A stretch of DNA of 64,000 bases from Diplolepis rosae (lineage: Eukaryota; Arthropoda; Insecta; Hymenoptera; Diplolepididae): the NCBI GenBank assembly GCA_030998225.1, contig JAPYXD010000484.1:1488001-1552000 (forward strand). The letters are read 5' to 3'. The position numbers were made by a program, and so were the translations under genes. The notes below the pieces were generated by a model, which had not been told where the DNA came from, did no database searches, and saw only the letters and a program-made list of their open reading frames with translations. This document shows positions 32,870 through 43,800 of the stretch, one piece after another. Numbering within the stretch: position 1 is the stretch's first letter; each line of letters starts with the position of its first letter.

Positions 32870-33890
32870 CTAGTGGCCGCCATCAGTATCTTCTTTTTCT
32901 TTATGAGGTGTCGGTACTGGAGTCAGTTTGGAAATGTGAAAAAGATTCGACTCTGATTTCCAGTGACCTGTGTTGATTTTGTAAATCGTGTTCGATAATT
33001 TTCCCATGATTTCATATGGTCCAATTTTCAATTCGTCAATTTTTTTCCTATTCAGCTTATTCCCGTTCTCCACAAATACCAATTCACCAACTTTGAAGTC
33101 GAAGTGTTCACGGCCTTTGTCGTAAATTCTTTTGTTATATTCGTGATTTTTTTTTTGTATTTTCTACAGCGATTTTCCTATTTTCAATCCAGGTTTGCTC
33201 GGAATTATCCTGTTTAAGCTCGCTTGGTAACATCGTGACGTTTGTACCGTTCATTAAATATGATGGTGCATATTTTGTGACTGAATGCTCTGTGTCGTAT
33301 TTTTGCACACAGTCTTGAGCTATAGTTGTCCAAGCTACCTTCTTGTTTCTTTCATTAATTTTGCACCTGATTTTATTTACTAACATCTGGTTTAATCTTT
33401 CGTTCAAACCATTTGAAAAAGGTGAGTTTACGGCAGTGAAGATTAGCTGTGTTCGTCTTTCATCCAGGAATTCTTTAAATTCTCTTGAGTTTATGCCTGG
33501 ATATTGGTCTGAGAGGATAGTGTTTATTTCTTCTGTTTCCGCACTTTTGTTCACTAGCTTAATAAAATCGGTTGCATTTTGCGTTTTCGAAGTAAGAATA
33601 TAAGCATATCTTGTAAAATGATCAACCAACAGATGCATATACTTTTTTGTTGATCGAGATCCTCCAAAACCGCCGATCGTATCGATCGACATAATTTCGA
33701 AAGGTTTTCTGGGAGGACCAAGGTGTGACATTAATCCAAATTTTTTTTGACCTCTTGTTTTGTTTTTAATGCATATGGTGCAGTTTTTGCACACGTTCTT
33801 AATATTTTGAGTCACGTTTTTTGTCGTGTAAAAGGGTCCAATCATTTTCTGCATTTGCTTAATTCCTATGTGACACAGATTTTTATGCAT
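32870..33890 (-). pseudogene. integrase of the LTR element
   Basis: The main frame (33890 down to 33135) has the HHCC zinc-binding region (HKNLCHIG ... NCTICIKN). It is followed by the catalytic core with aspartate in MSIDTIGGFGG, aspartate in ILSDQYPG, and glutamate in NGLNERLNQ, the D,D-35-E arrangement that joins cDNA to host DNA. A separate frame (33082 down to 32870) has the C-terminal DNA-binding part (IGPYEIMGKLS, HISKLTPVP). The two are split by a frameshift near 33100-33150. The catalytic residues are all present. Confidence 0.9.
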
Positions 33891-33904
33891 ATTTTCAATA
33901 AATT

Positions 33905-34500
33905 TTATACTGAAATTTTCTGATAATATAATTTTTTTTTTCGAACTTTCTTGTAGTACACATTGTGTTTAACTATTAGATGCCTTTTTTCTTTCTGTAT
34001 ATCTGGGTTATTTTTTTGATCATTTAAGATATCTTCCAATTTTATAAAATTGACAATTTTCAGTTGTTTGTCCATGTTTTCACCAGGTTCCAGAACAGGG
34101 TTTCTACTAAGACAGTCAGCCTCTAAGTTATATTTCCCTGGAGAATACTTGATTTCGAAATCATATTGTGATAGGTAGTAAGTTAGATCACCGAGCTCTT
34201 CGTCAGTTCTTGATTTTATATTCATTTTTTCTAATAACTTATGATCTGAGAATACTGTAAATCTCCTACCTATCAATTTATGTTGCCAATATTTTACGCT
34301 TTCTTTGATTGCCAAGCATTCTAGGTATATAGCTTTTCTCTTCTTTTGTACCTGGTTTAGTTTTTTTGAGATATACGCTACAGGTTTCTCCTCTTTGTTT
34401 TTCTGCGGTTGCTTAAGGACACCAGCTACCCCTAGTAAGCTAGCATCAGTATAGATGTGTATGGGTAAATCTGGGTCAAAGATGGTCAATACTGGTTGAG
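33905..34500 (-). pseudogene. RNase H domain of the LTR element
   Basis: The frame reads IYTDASLLGVAGVLKQ, then YLECLAIKESVKYW, RFTVFSDHKLLEKM and YNLEADCLSR. These are the RNase H and connection-domain motifs, with the catalytic aspartates and glutamate (TDAS, ECLA, SDHK) that degrade the RNA strand during reverse transcription. A TGA at about 34500 separates it from the linker coding for EAFDKLKEVL upstream, and another break splits it from integrase. Confidence 0.9.
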
Positions 34501-34622
34501 CTCATAAAACTTCTTTTAATTTATCAAATGCCTCTTGGCATTCTTTGGTCCAATTGAACACTTGTCCTTTTCTAAGGAGGTTGTGCAATGGATCTAATGT
34601 GATAGCTATATTTGGGACATAC

Positions 34623-34985
34623 TTATGATAAAAAATTTATTTTTTCTAAAAATTCTCTCACATTTTTTTGTGTTTTTGGAATAGGAAAATTTTTTATCGA
34701 GATAAGGTTATCTTTTATTGGCCTTACAGAATTTTCCTGAATCATATGGCCCAAGTATTTTACCGAGTCAGCTGCAAATCTGCATTTCATAAATTTGAGT
34801 CTGAAGCCTTCTATTTTTATTGCTTCGAAAAGCTTGCTCAGATGCTCAATATGCTCAGAAAATGTTTTTGAAAATATCAAAATGTCGTCGATGTAACTTA
34901 CGGTGAAGTCCGAAAGTTTGTGTTTCCTTATTATGTTACACATTATTCTTTGGAATATCGCTGGTATACCTTTCTGCTGTTTTTT
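34623..34985 (-). pseudogene. reverse transcriptase, C-terminal half
   Basis: Begins at GIPAIFQRIMCNIIRKHKL and carries the catalytic YIDDILIFS box, then HLSKLFEAIKIEGFRLKFMK and SVKYLGHMI. The N-terminal RT fingers with the first catalytic aspartate are missing. The frame is fused almost directly to gag sequence near 34985, which marks a large internal deletion. After NVREFLEKINFLS the frame ends at a stop. Confidence 0.9.
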
Positions 34986-35382
34986 TAACGTTTTGTTTTT
35001 CTTGATTTTCAACTAATTTTTCTAAGATTGTAACTACAGTATTATTTTCATCTAATCTTTGGGCAACTTTACTTTCTTCGTTTACTTCATCTAAATACAT
35101 GTCCATGAACATAAGATTATCATCCTCATCAAAGTAAGTTTTCTTCAATCGGTCTGATACAGCTATCCAAACGGTTCTGAATTGATGTCTTCGTTTCAAA
35201 GTATTTTTGATTATTGCAAAGTTATTTGTTGCACAAATTTCTTTATGCAACGTTGCCGCTTGATATTCTTCTGGTATCAGAAATGTTTTATTATCCTCAG
35301 TGCTTATTGAGGTTATGGCGATAAAATTTGTTTTTCCGTCTGTACTGGATTTCACTTGAAAAGTGAATTTTAATTTAGACAT
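34985..35382 (-). pseudogene. gag, N-terminal part
   Basis: Starts MSKLKFTFQVKSSTDGKTN just inside the 5' LTR and runs to about VENQEKQNVKKT before the deletion junction. No zinc knuckle remains. It is called gag from its position between the 5' LTR and pol; the sequence itself carries no motif I can name. The product would be a capsid-like N-terminus only. Confidence 0.65.
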
Positions 35383-35752
35383 TTTTGATTTTTAATGTTA
35401 CAAGAAATGTCGTTTTATAAGATTTTTATAATTCACTAGGGCAGTTGACACTGTACCTCAAAAACACACTTGAGTTTCTCTGTAAAAGAAAGGATTTGCT
35501 TTTATTATTTACACGCTCTATTTTACACACTATTTACAAAAACCTTACCTGTGAAAGAAACGACATTTAATGCTATTAATTACAATGTCAGTTTCTAACC
35601 ACTAGTAAGTTTATTTAACTGTTAATTTAATAGTTAACAGGATATGGTTTAGTCAACACGTGTTTCTCCCCGTTTGTTTAAGTTGCTATCTACTATACCG
35701 ACGCTGAGGTGAGCCCGGCAATATTTAAACTAAAGAAATAAGTTTCTTTACA

Positions 35753-36339
35753 TATACACTAGTGTAAGATAGGACTCATGTACAGTGTAAAGAAACTTAT
35801 GATCAAACACCACCTTATGGGAAGTCACGGATTTATCAAACAGCCCTCGTATATATATATATATAATAATATTATGATTATACTAATAATTTAAATATTA
35901 ATAGTATAATAAACCTTTTATCCAAATATTCAAATTTGGTTTGAGGAAAAATATTAAGATTAAATTTTTGAATTATAATTGAAATAATCAATCTCAGAAA
36001 AGCCAAAGGTATTTTGAAAATGCTAAATTCTTATGAAAATTCAATTTATTTAAGAAGATATAAATAATACTTAAATAATCTTATCAGTATTACTGTCTAT
36101 AATAATAAATTCTTGAGAATCTGACGGAATAAAATATACAAATTTCACAGGTACCGTAAAATCTGAAGTTTCATGTTCTTAAAGTGTAAGAAAGAGTCAC
36201 TCAGTATGCTTTACATCTACTAGAATACTCCATTTCTTATCTCCAATTTGACTTGAAAATCCTCAAAAGACTCAATTTTAATTTAATCTATTTTCTGATT
36301 TGATAGTAAAGTATTTGTTTTTATAACAATTTTATAGTG
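35753..36339. other. AT-rich stretch with a TA microsatellite
   Basis: A (TA)n run lies at about 35849-35866. Nothing else is supported. Confidence 0.5.
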
Positions 36340-36892
36340 TCATTCCAAAAGTCAGGTCTTTGAAAAAAAAAAAATTCTTGTATAATTTTAAGAATTGAAA
36401 TAATGTTATCAGTCAAGTTTTATGAATGATAAAACATGATTTTTTATGAATAGAATCTAGAACTTTAAAAAAAACAATATTTTTATAATGTTTTTTGCAA
36501 TATAATTTTGCCTCACTATCGTTGCTTACCAATTTTTCAAAAATGATTGGACTTTTATGATCCATGCGTTATTTTTTCGGACAAAATATTTTCTACAACT
36601 CTTCTGCTTAAATTTCAAAAATACATTTTTCAGTGACTGTTATTGTTAAAAGATTTTTTTTTTTTTAATAACTATAATTGAAAATTTTTTACTTAATTTC
36701 AAAATTGAAAACAGAGTTGTAGAGAATATTTTTCCCGAAAAAATAAGCTATAATTTATGAAAATCCGATCATTTTTAATAAATAGGTAAGAAGCGATAGT
36801 AAAGAAAAATTCTATATGACTGATAATATTTCAAGTCTTAAAATCATACAAAAACTTTTTTTTCAGAAACTTAATTTTCGGCACGACAACTA
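36340..36892. mobile_element. TIR element, ~550 bp
   Basis: Imperfect arms begin GTGTCATTCCAAAAGTCAGG and mirror to about 36892. They include TTCTTGTATAATTTTAAG with its partner and an inner pair around ATGATTGGACTTTTATGATC and its inverse. There is no ORF. Confidence 0.6.
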
Positions 36893-37411
36893 CCTTAATG
36901 AATTGCTTCCAATTTTGCTTTGTGTAAAATGATTGGTAAACTTAACTGCAATCATTCAAACGATATTAATTGATTAGGCATAATTATGAAAGCAATTGTT
37001 CAGAATCGTAATGGTCATACATCAATAGGGCCACGTAACCAAATTCCTGTAAGATAACGTTTTTAGTTTACAAAATATCCTACTGAAAGCTTATAAAATA
37101 CAGCAGAAAACAATGTAGGACGTATGTAAACCACGTTTTCCTGAGTTTTGCAAAAAATTTTAGTTAATTTTAACTGTTGATAACTATTCAAGTTATATTT
37201 TCTCTAAAAGAATTTTTTCAACATTTATATGAAAATGAATACAACAGACGTTCTCTACTACTTTTTTGTTTCCTAATACTTCAGAAAGAAAATTTGTAAA
37301 TTGAAAAAGTTATTTTACGGGAATAAATTGATACTGAACATATTTTATTCATTTAAATTAAATCATAATGCAAAAACCTTGAACGATGTGTTTCATTTAT
37401 CTTTTATAGTT
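36893..37411. other. 3' flank of RPA1, no feature
   Basis: AT-rich sequence downstream of the RPA1 stop codon on the minus strand. The 3' UTR should lie here. AATAAA-like strings exist, but none stands out. Confidence 0.45.
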
Positions 37412-38900
37412 TTATGCTTTTCCAATATCAGCAAGTTCCTTCAATTTCTTTACCAAATGTGCGCTGTAAACATTGAAATCCATAGGGGAAATATTCAAAA
37501 TCACCGCCTTCAATCTCGTTTCGTCCTACAAATTGAAAATAAATAAATAAACATTTTTGTACCACTTGATATAACATTTAAAAAAAATTTATATAAAATT
37601 AATTCAACCATGTAAGTTTCTTGTCGGACTCTGATTTTCACCATATAAGATTTGTAAGCACAATCAGCGAGTCTCCTGTGGAATTCGTTGGAATCATTAT
37701 CTTTTAATTCGCCCAATTCTTGTGCAGTACATTCTAACATTTTCTCAGCTTCTTCGTTGAAAGCCGTTGCCCATTGATTGCCAGACCAATCTACTAAATT
37801 CGCCTAAAAAATTTGGAAAATTACCTTTAAATAATACACTTAAAAAAACAAATGATTAGCAATTTGAAAAGTACAGCAGGTAATACATACGCTAGCCAGC
37901 AGGCGATATTTGAAGTTTGGGTACTCAGTTTGGCATTTTTCACAGCTGTACATGCCATTATCTTGATCGACAACCTGAAAATTATGGTAATAAAATAATT
38001 TAAAAGAAAAGATCCCAGTTTACATATAATAAAAATTATCCAGCTTCACAAACAAGTTTTATTTAAAAATTGACAATTGGTACTAAGGGGTTATTTTGGT
38101 TGCTGAATACGAATTCGGGGTCAAAATTCGAAATGGCTGATCCAATATGGCGACCAAAAATTTTGAAAAATCCAATGAGTTGGCGGATTTGGATAAAAAT
38201 TGGTACCAGGGGTTTATTTGGGTCGCTAAATACGAATTCGAGGTCAAAAAATGAAAAAACACGAGGAGTGTACAATCCTACCATATGCCTCCACGTGGCA
38301 CACTCTGGGATTGTGAAGAGACGTATGGAACATTCACTAGCTAAATATGGAGGTAAAACAATGGTTTTCTGGTCGCCATATAAATAATCCCTTAGTACCA
38401 ATTTCCATCCAAATCCACCAACTCATTGGATTTTTCAAAATTTATGGTTGACATATTGGATCAGCCATTTCGAAATTTAGAATGTTGACCACGAATTCAT
38501 ATTCAACGACCCAAATAACCCCTTAGTACCAATTTTCAATGAAATCCGTCAATTCACCAGGAACTTTCCTTCATGACGTGTATACACGTTATCCGCAGTG
38601 AAAGGATTAAAGATAGTTTAATTTTTAAGCATGTAATTCCAACTGTAATTTTACTTGATTTCAGTTTATACCTTTTTTTTACAACCTTCATTAGGACAAG
38701 ATTTATATAGGCAGTTTGCAGCTCTGACCAAACTAACGTTCACCTTAGCCATGTAAGTATTGGGAGCTCCTGGCTGTCCATATTGCAGGTCTTTTGTTTC
38801 TTGAATTGTCAACCAAGGTGCGTTCATATCTCCACCAGCAGATTTGGAAAGCTGTTTGATTTCTTCCTTTTGACCAATTGTGTTATACCAGCCACGTAGT
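37412..38900 (-). CDS. RPA1: replication protein A 70-kDa subunit, last four exons
   Basis: Exons on minus: 38672-38900, 37891-37974, 37609-37803, 37412-37525 (stop TAA at 37412-37414), all with GT/AG borders and matching phase. The encoded ~206 residues are the C-terminal OB fold (DBD-C) of the large RPA subunit, which binds single-stranded DNA in replication and repair and contacts the other two subunits. Seen: LRGWYNTIG, then the zinc ribbon C-x4-C-x13-C-x2-C (CPNEGC ... CEKC), [47 protein letters not shown] and the tail [10 protein letters not shown]. No break is seen. The first two-thirds of the protein (the family is usually ~600 residues) is not found anywhere to the right within the window. 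The next exon is therefore more than 25 kb away, or the gene is truncated here. The intron at 37975-38671 contains a foldback element. Confidence 0.92.
38068..38560. mobile_element. foldback element in an RPA1 intron
   Basis: Inverted and direct blocks with TTGGTACTAAGGGGTTATTT, CCAATATGGCGACC and TCCAATGAGTTGG recur in inverse at 38380-38560. The style resembles the 25.4-27.3 kb palindrome (which has CCAATATGGCGGACC), so they may be related. The flanking splice sites are intact. Confidence 0.65.
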
Positions 38901-39520
38901 CTATAATTTAATTTCATATTTATCTTTAATTAATATGTGTATGTATCAATATAATAGTTCGAAAAATTCTACTCGACTCTGTCGGTTAAACTTGGGACAT
39001 AAAGACATTTCAACACCTTATAAATCCTAGTTGGATAGAATGAATTCAATAAGCACTTAATCCATCCAACGTAAATGATGATAAACGTTGCATAAAGAAT
39101 AATGAAGGTTTCGGTAAAACGTGGTCAAAGACAAGACATCAATATACGTGAGTGGCTTCACGTGAAATGTATAAGTATATCATTGACGCCCGAGAAGCTT
39201 CAAACGATAGTTCTGTAAACAGTGATCATCGGGCGTGTAACTTTTTTGACTTGTTTCGAGCCTACCATTAGCCATTCGATACTTCTTCTTATATATAAAC
39301 AGCATACAAATACAATTGCGAATACCAAATTATTATTATGCTCAATAAATTTATGTAAATTCTAAATCTTGTGTAGATTTTTTATATTTTATGTGATACA
39401 GTTATCAAGACTTTTGCTGTTTAAATTTTCATAAAATCAAATTAATTTTAAAAACTTAAGTGGAAAATAAAGAACTAATTATAAATGCATTAAGAAAACA
39501 TTATGATCATAAATGAATGT
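38901..39520. other. 5' side of the visible RPA1 exons, no exon found
   Basis: I searched the minus strand by eye for further RPA1 DNA-binding-domain motifs and found none. AT-rich, no repeat assigned. Confidence 0.5.
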
Positions 39521-40404
39521 GCAACACCCGTTTATCGCAACACCCGTTTATCGCAACTCCCGTTATTGCAACTTGTCTCTCCCGTTTATCGCAATAAACT
39601 TTACCATTTTTTTCCCCCTCTTATTAGTAGAAGAAGTGGTCACGTGATTCTTAAGGATAGGCGGGAATACCCCTCACTTTTAAATTTGTGATGTATATAT
39701 TTATATGAATTTTCGTATATTAGGGAGATATGAAATTATTTGTAGCTATTAATTTATTAAAAGGATTTCATTACATTTTTTAAGCGTCTTTGGAATCCGT
39801 ACTTATTTTGAGAGGTATAATTTTTTTCTCATGAAATGCATAAATGTTTTTGAAATTCTTCATTTCGCAGTTCTTTTCAAACTATCATTTATGTATATAT
39901 TGCTACATATTTGTGTTTTATATGTAACAGAAAAATATATACATTTTTCACATTTCAATGTATATTATTATGACAAATTATAGCATGAATTGTGCCTAGT
40001 ACAGCAATCGCTTTACCAATTGCGAATCAATTGTTTTACAAAATGCGGGAATATTTCTACTGAAAAAAATTCAATCATGCATTCGAAAATTATGAGAGAA
40101 ATATGTAAGCTTTAAAGTAATTAAAATGTACTGTTTGTACTAGTCGTTTACGTACCATCGTTCGGTTCCACGTTTTCACTCATTTATAATTGCACATATA
40201 ATGACAATAAAAAACGCATTCGAGGTTATTGGAACACGACTGAAAACAATGATAAACAGCGAAAGCGCGTGAAACTATTCGTTTAAGCGCATGTGCTGAT
40301 AATCAGTTGTTCAAGCTGGTGGCGAAGAAGTGGGAACCCCTCCGTTTTTGCGATAAACGGGAGGCATTTGATTGGAAGGTGTTGCGATAAACGGGGTTTT
40401 ACTG
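39521..40404. mobile_element. pogo/Tigger-like non-autonomous element
   Basis: The right end, read inward from 40404, is CAGTAAAACCCCGTTTATCG, flanked by TA. The left end shows the matching GCAACACCCGTTTATCGC twice in tandem but lacks the outermost ~12 bases. CAGTNNAACCCCGTTTATC-type ends with TA targets are typical of pogo/Tigger elements. The interior (~880 bp) has no transposase. Confidence 0.65.
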
Positions 40405-40889
40405 TAACTAAATTATGTGAAACTTTTAGTTACATTATATAAACTGATAGACTATAACAGGATTTGTCACAAAATTGCTAAATAAGAAAAATTACTTTTT
40501 CAAAACTCGAGCATGGTGAATTGGATATTTGACATCTGCAGAGCATAGCGATTTCGGCCAATTTCATGTTGCTTTTTTTTCTTCACTCAGATAGGGTAGG
40601 GTGGTATTAATTGTCTAGAAATCGATTTCTCCAAAAGTTTTTTTCTCCCAGAAACTGTCAACTTCAGGCTACACTTCTTGATCGCTTATTATTTTCATAA
40701 TAGAGAGACTAACAGTTGTCAGAATGGGTGAATGTCGGTAGTGGAGAAATGTGTAATTTTGACATTGAACGATAGATGGCAAATAGAGTAAATTCTTTGA
40801 GAAGCATTTTGAAAAGTGAAGTACAAGAGAAAACTTTATTTAAACTATAGCTGTGAAAGTTAATGATTATATTTGAACATTAATGGTTA

Positions 40890-43800
40890 CAAAAGCAAAT
40901 TTTATTGCATTTTCAATGACCCCGTTGTCTAGGATCATGCACCAGGTTGCTAAAACAATACTCCACAGGAACTTTTTTTATATTTATATATTAAGGGTTA
41001 TAAAAACAACTAACAATGTATTTTTAATGACCCTTTTGTCCAGGATCATGCACCAGGTCGCTAAAATAATACTCCACAGGAACTTTTTTTATATTTATAC
41101 CTTAATAGTCATAAAAACAACTGACAATGCATTTCAATGACCCCGTGTTGTTCAAATACAAAGTTCATTACTGTCTCATTGATCCCATTGTTTTTATTCA
41201 TGCTCCAGGTTACTAAACTAATAATCTACGAAAACTTTTCAAAAAATTTTATTTGTATATATATATATAGATAAAAAAACAAATTCTATTGCAGTTTTAA
41301 TGTTCATGTTCCCCAGGCTCAAAATCCAGGTTACTTAAACAATAATCTACGGGATTTTTATCATAATTTACGGAAGTTTTCACAGTTGTTACAAATAATT
41401 ACAATTTCCAGTAGATTATTATTGTAGCAACCTGGTGCATTATCCATGACAACGGGGTCATTGAAAATGCATTATAAGTTGTTTCTATTACTTTTAAATG
41501 TGAATATAAAAAAATATTCCAGTAGATTATTATTCTAGCAACCTGGTGCATGATCGTGGACAACAGGGTCATTGAAAATGCATTGTTAGTTGTTTTTATA
41601 ACCCTTAATATATGAATATAAAAAAAGTTCCTGTGGAGTATTGTTTTAGCAACCTGGTGCATGATCCTAGTCAACGGTGTCATTGAAAATGCAATAGAAT
41701 TTGCTTTTGGAATAATTAGTGTTCGAATTTAAAAAAAGTTCCAGTTGATTATTATTTTAGCAACCTGGTGCATGATCCTAGTCAACCGTCTCATTGAAAA
41801 TGCAATAGAATTTGCTTTTGGAATAATTAGTGTTCGAATTTAAAAAAAGTTCCAGTTGATTATTATTTTAGCGACCTGGTGCATGATCGTGGACACCATG
41901 GTCATTGAAAATGCATTCTTAGTTGTTTTTATAACCCTCAATATATGCATATAAAAAAAGTTCCTGTGGAGTATTGTTTTAGCAACCTGGTGCATGATCC
42001 TAGTCAACGGGGTCATTGAAAATGAAATAGAATTTGCTTTTGGAAGAATTAGTGTTCGAATTTAAAAAAAGTTCCAGTAGATTATTATTTTAGCAACCTG
42101 GTGCATGATCATGGACAACGGGGTCATTGAAAATGCATTCTAAGTTGTTTTTATAACCCTTAATATATGAATATAAAAAAAGTTCCTGTGGAGTATTGTT
42201 TTAGCAACCTGGTGCATGATCCTAGTCAATGGGGTCATTGAAAATGCAATAGAATTTGCTTTTGGAAGAATTAGTGTTCGAATTTAAAAAATGTTCCAGT
42301 AGATTATTATTTTAGCAACCTGGTGCATAATCGTGGACAACAGGGTCATGGAAAATGCAATAGAATTTGCTTTTGAAGAATTAGTGTTCGAATTTAAAAA
42401 AAGTTCCAGTAGATTATTATTTTAGCAACCTGGTGCATGATCGTGGACAACAGGGTCATTGAAAATGCATTGTTAGTTGTTTTTATAACCCTTAATACAT
42501 GAATATAAAAAAAGTTCCTGTGGAGTATTGTTTTAGCAACCTGGTGCATGATCCTAGACAACGGGGTCATTGAAAAAGCAATAGAAATTTCTGTTGGAAT
42601 AATTAGTGTTCGAATTTAAAAAAAGTTCCATTTGATTATTATTTCAGCGACCTGGTGCATGATTCTAGACAACAGGGTCATTAAAAATGCATTGTTAGAT
42701 GTTTTTTGAACTCTTAATATATGAATATAAAAAAAGTTCCTGTGGAGTATTGTTTTAGCAACCTTGGGCATGATCTTAGTCTACGGGGTCATTGAAAATG
42801 CAATAGAATTTGCTTTTGGAAGAATTAGTGTTCGAATTTAAAAAAAGTTCCAGTTGATTATTATTTTAGCAACCTTGTGCATGATCATGGACAACGGGGT
42901 AATTGAACATGCATTCTAAGTTGTTTTTATAACCCTTAATATATGCATATAACAAAAGTTCCTGTGGAGAATTGTTTTAGCAAACTTGTGCATGATCCTA
43001 GAAAACGGGGTCACTGAAAATGCAATAGAATTTGCTTTTGGAATAATTAGTTCGAATTTAAAAAAAGTTCCAGTTGATTATTATTTTAGCGACCTAGTGC
43101 ATGATCATGGACAACGGGGTACTTGAAAATGCACTCTAAGTTGTTTTTATAACCCTTAATATATGAATATAAAAAAGTTCCTGTGGAGTATTGTTATAGC
43201 AACCTGGTGCATGATCCTAGTCAACGGGGTCATTGAAAATGCAATAGAATTTGCTTTTGGAAGAATTAGTGTTCGAATTTAAAAAAAGTTCCAGTAGATT
43301 ATTATTTTAGCAACCTGGTGCATGATCGTGGACAACAGGGTCATTGAAAATGCATTGTTAGTTGTTTTTATAACCCTTAATACATGAATATAAAAAAAGT
43401 TCCTGGGGAGTATTGTTTTAGCAAGCTGGTGCATGATCCTAGTCAACGGGGTCATTGAAAATGCAATAGAATTTGCTTTTGGAAGAATTAGTGTTCGAAT
43501 TTAAAAAATGTTCCAGTAGATTATTATTTTAGCAACCTGGTGCATAATCGTGGACAACAGGGTCATGGAAAATGCAATAGAATTTGCTTTTGAAGAATTA
43601 GTGTTCGAATTTAAAAAAAGTTCCAGTAGATTATTATTTTACCAACCTGGTGCATGATCGTGGACAACAGGGTCATTGAAAATGCATTGTTAGTTGTTTT
43701 TATAACCCTTAATACATGAATATAAAAAAAGTTCCTGTGGAGTATTGTTTTAGCAAGCTGGTGCATGATCCTAGTCAACGGGGTCATTGAAAATGCATTG

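Larger units (their letters stand above)
32676..35752 (-). mobile_element. Ty3/gypsy-type LTR retrotransposon, internally deleted
   Basis: Minus-strand element. The 5' LTR is 35418-35752 (335 bp, beginning TGTAAAGAAAC when read on minus). The 3' LTR is 32676-32813 (138 bp) and lacks ~200 bp from its middle. Both sides touch short TATA runs, a possible 4-bp target duplication. The internal order gag, RT, RNase H, integrase is that of Ty3/gypsy. A purine-rich AGGATGGGTGA precedes the 3' LTR as a polypurine-tract candidate. Protease, most of gag and the front of RT are missing, so the copy cannot move by itself. Confidence 0.9.

Noticed and set aside
35418..35752. LTR ending in canonical CA
   Set aside because: The shared LTR sequence ends near ATCTTA rather than CA, so the inner border is approximate.
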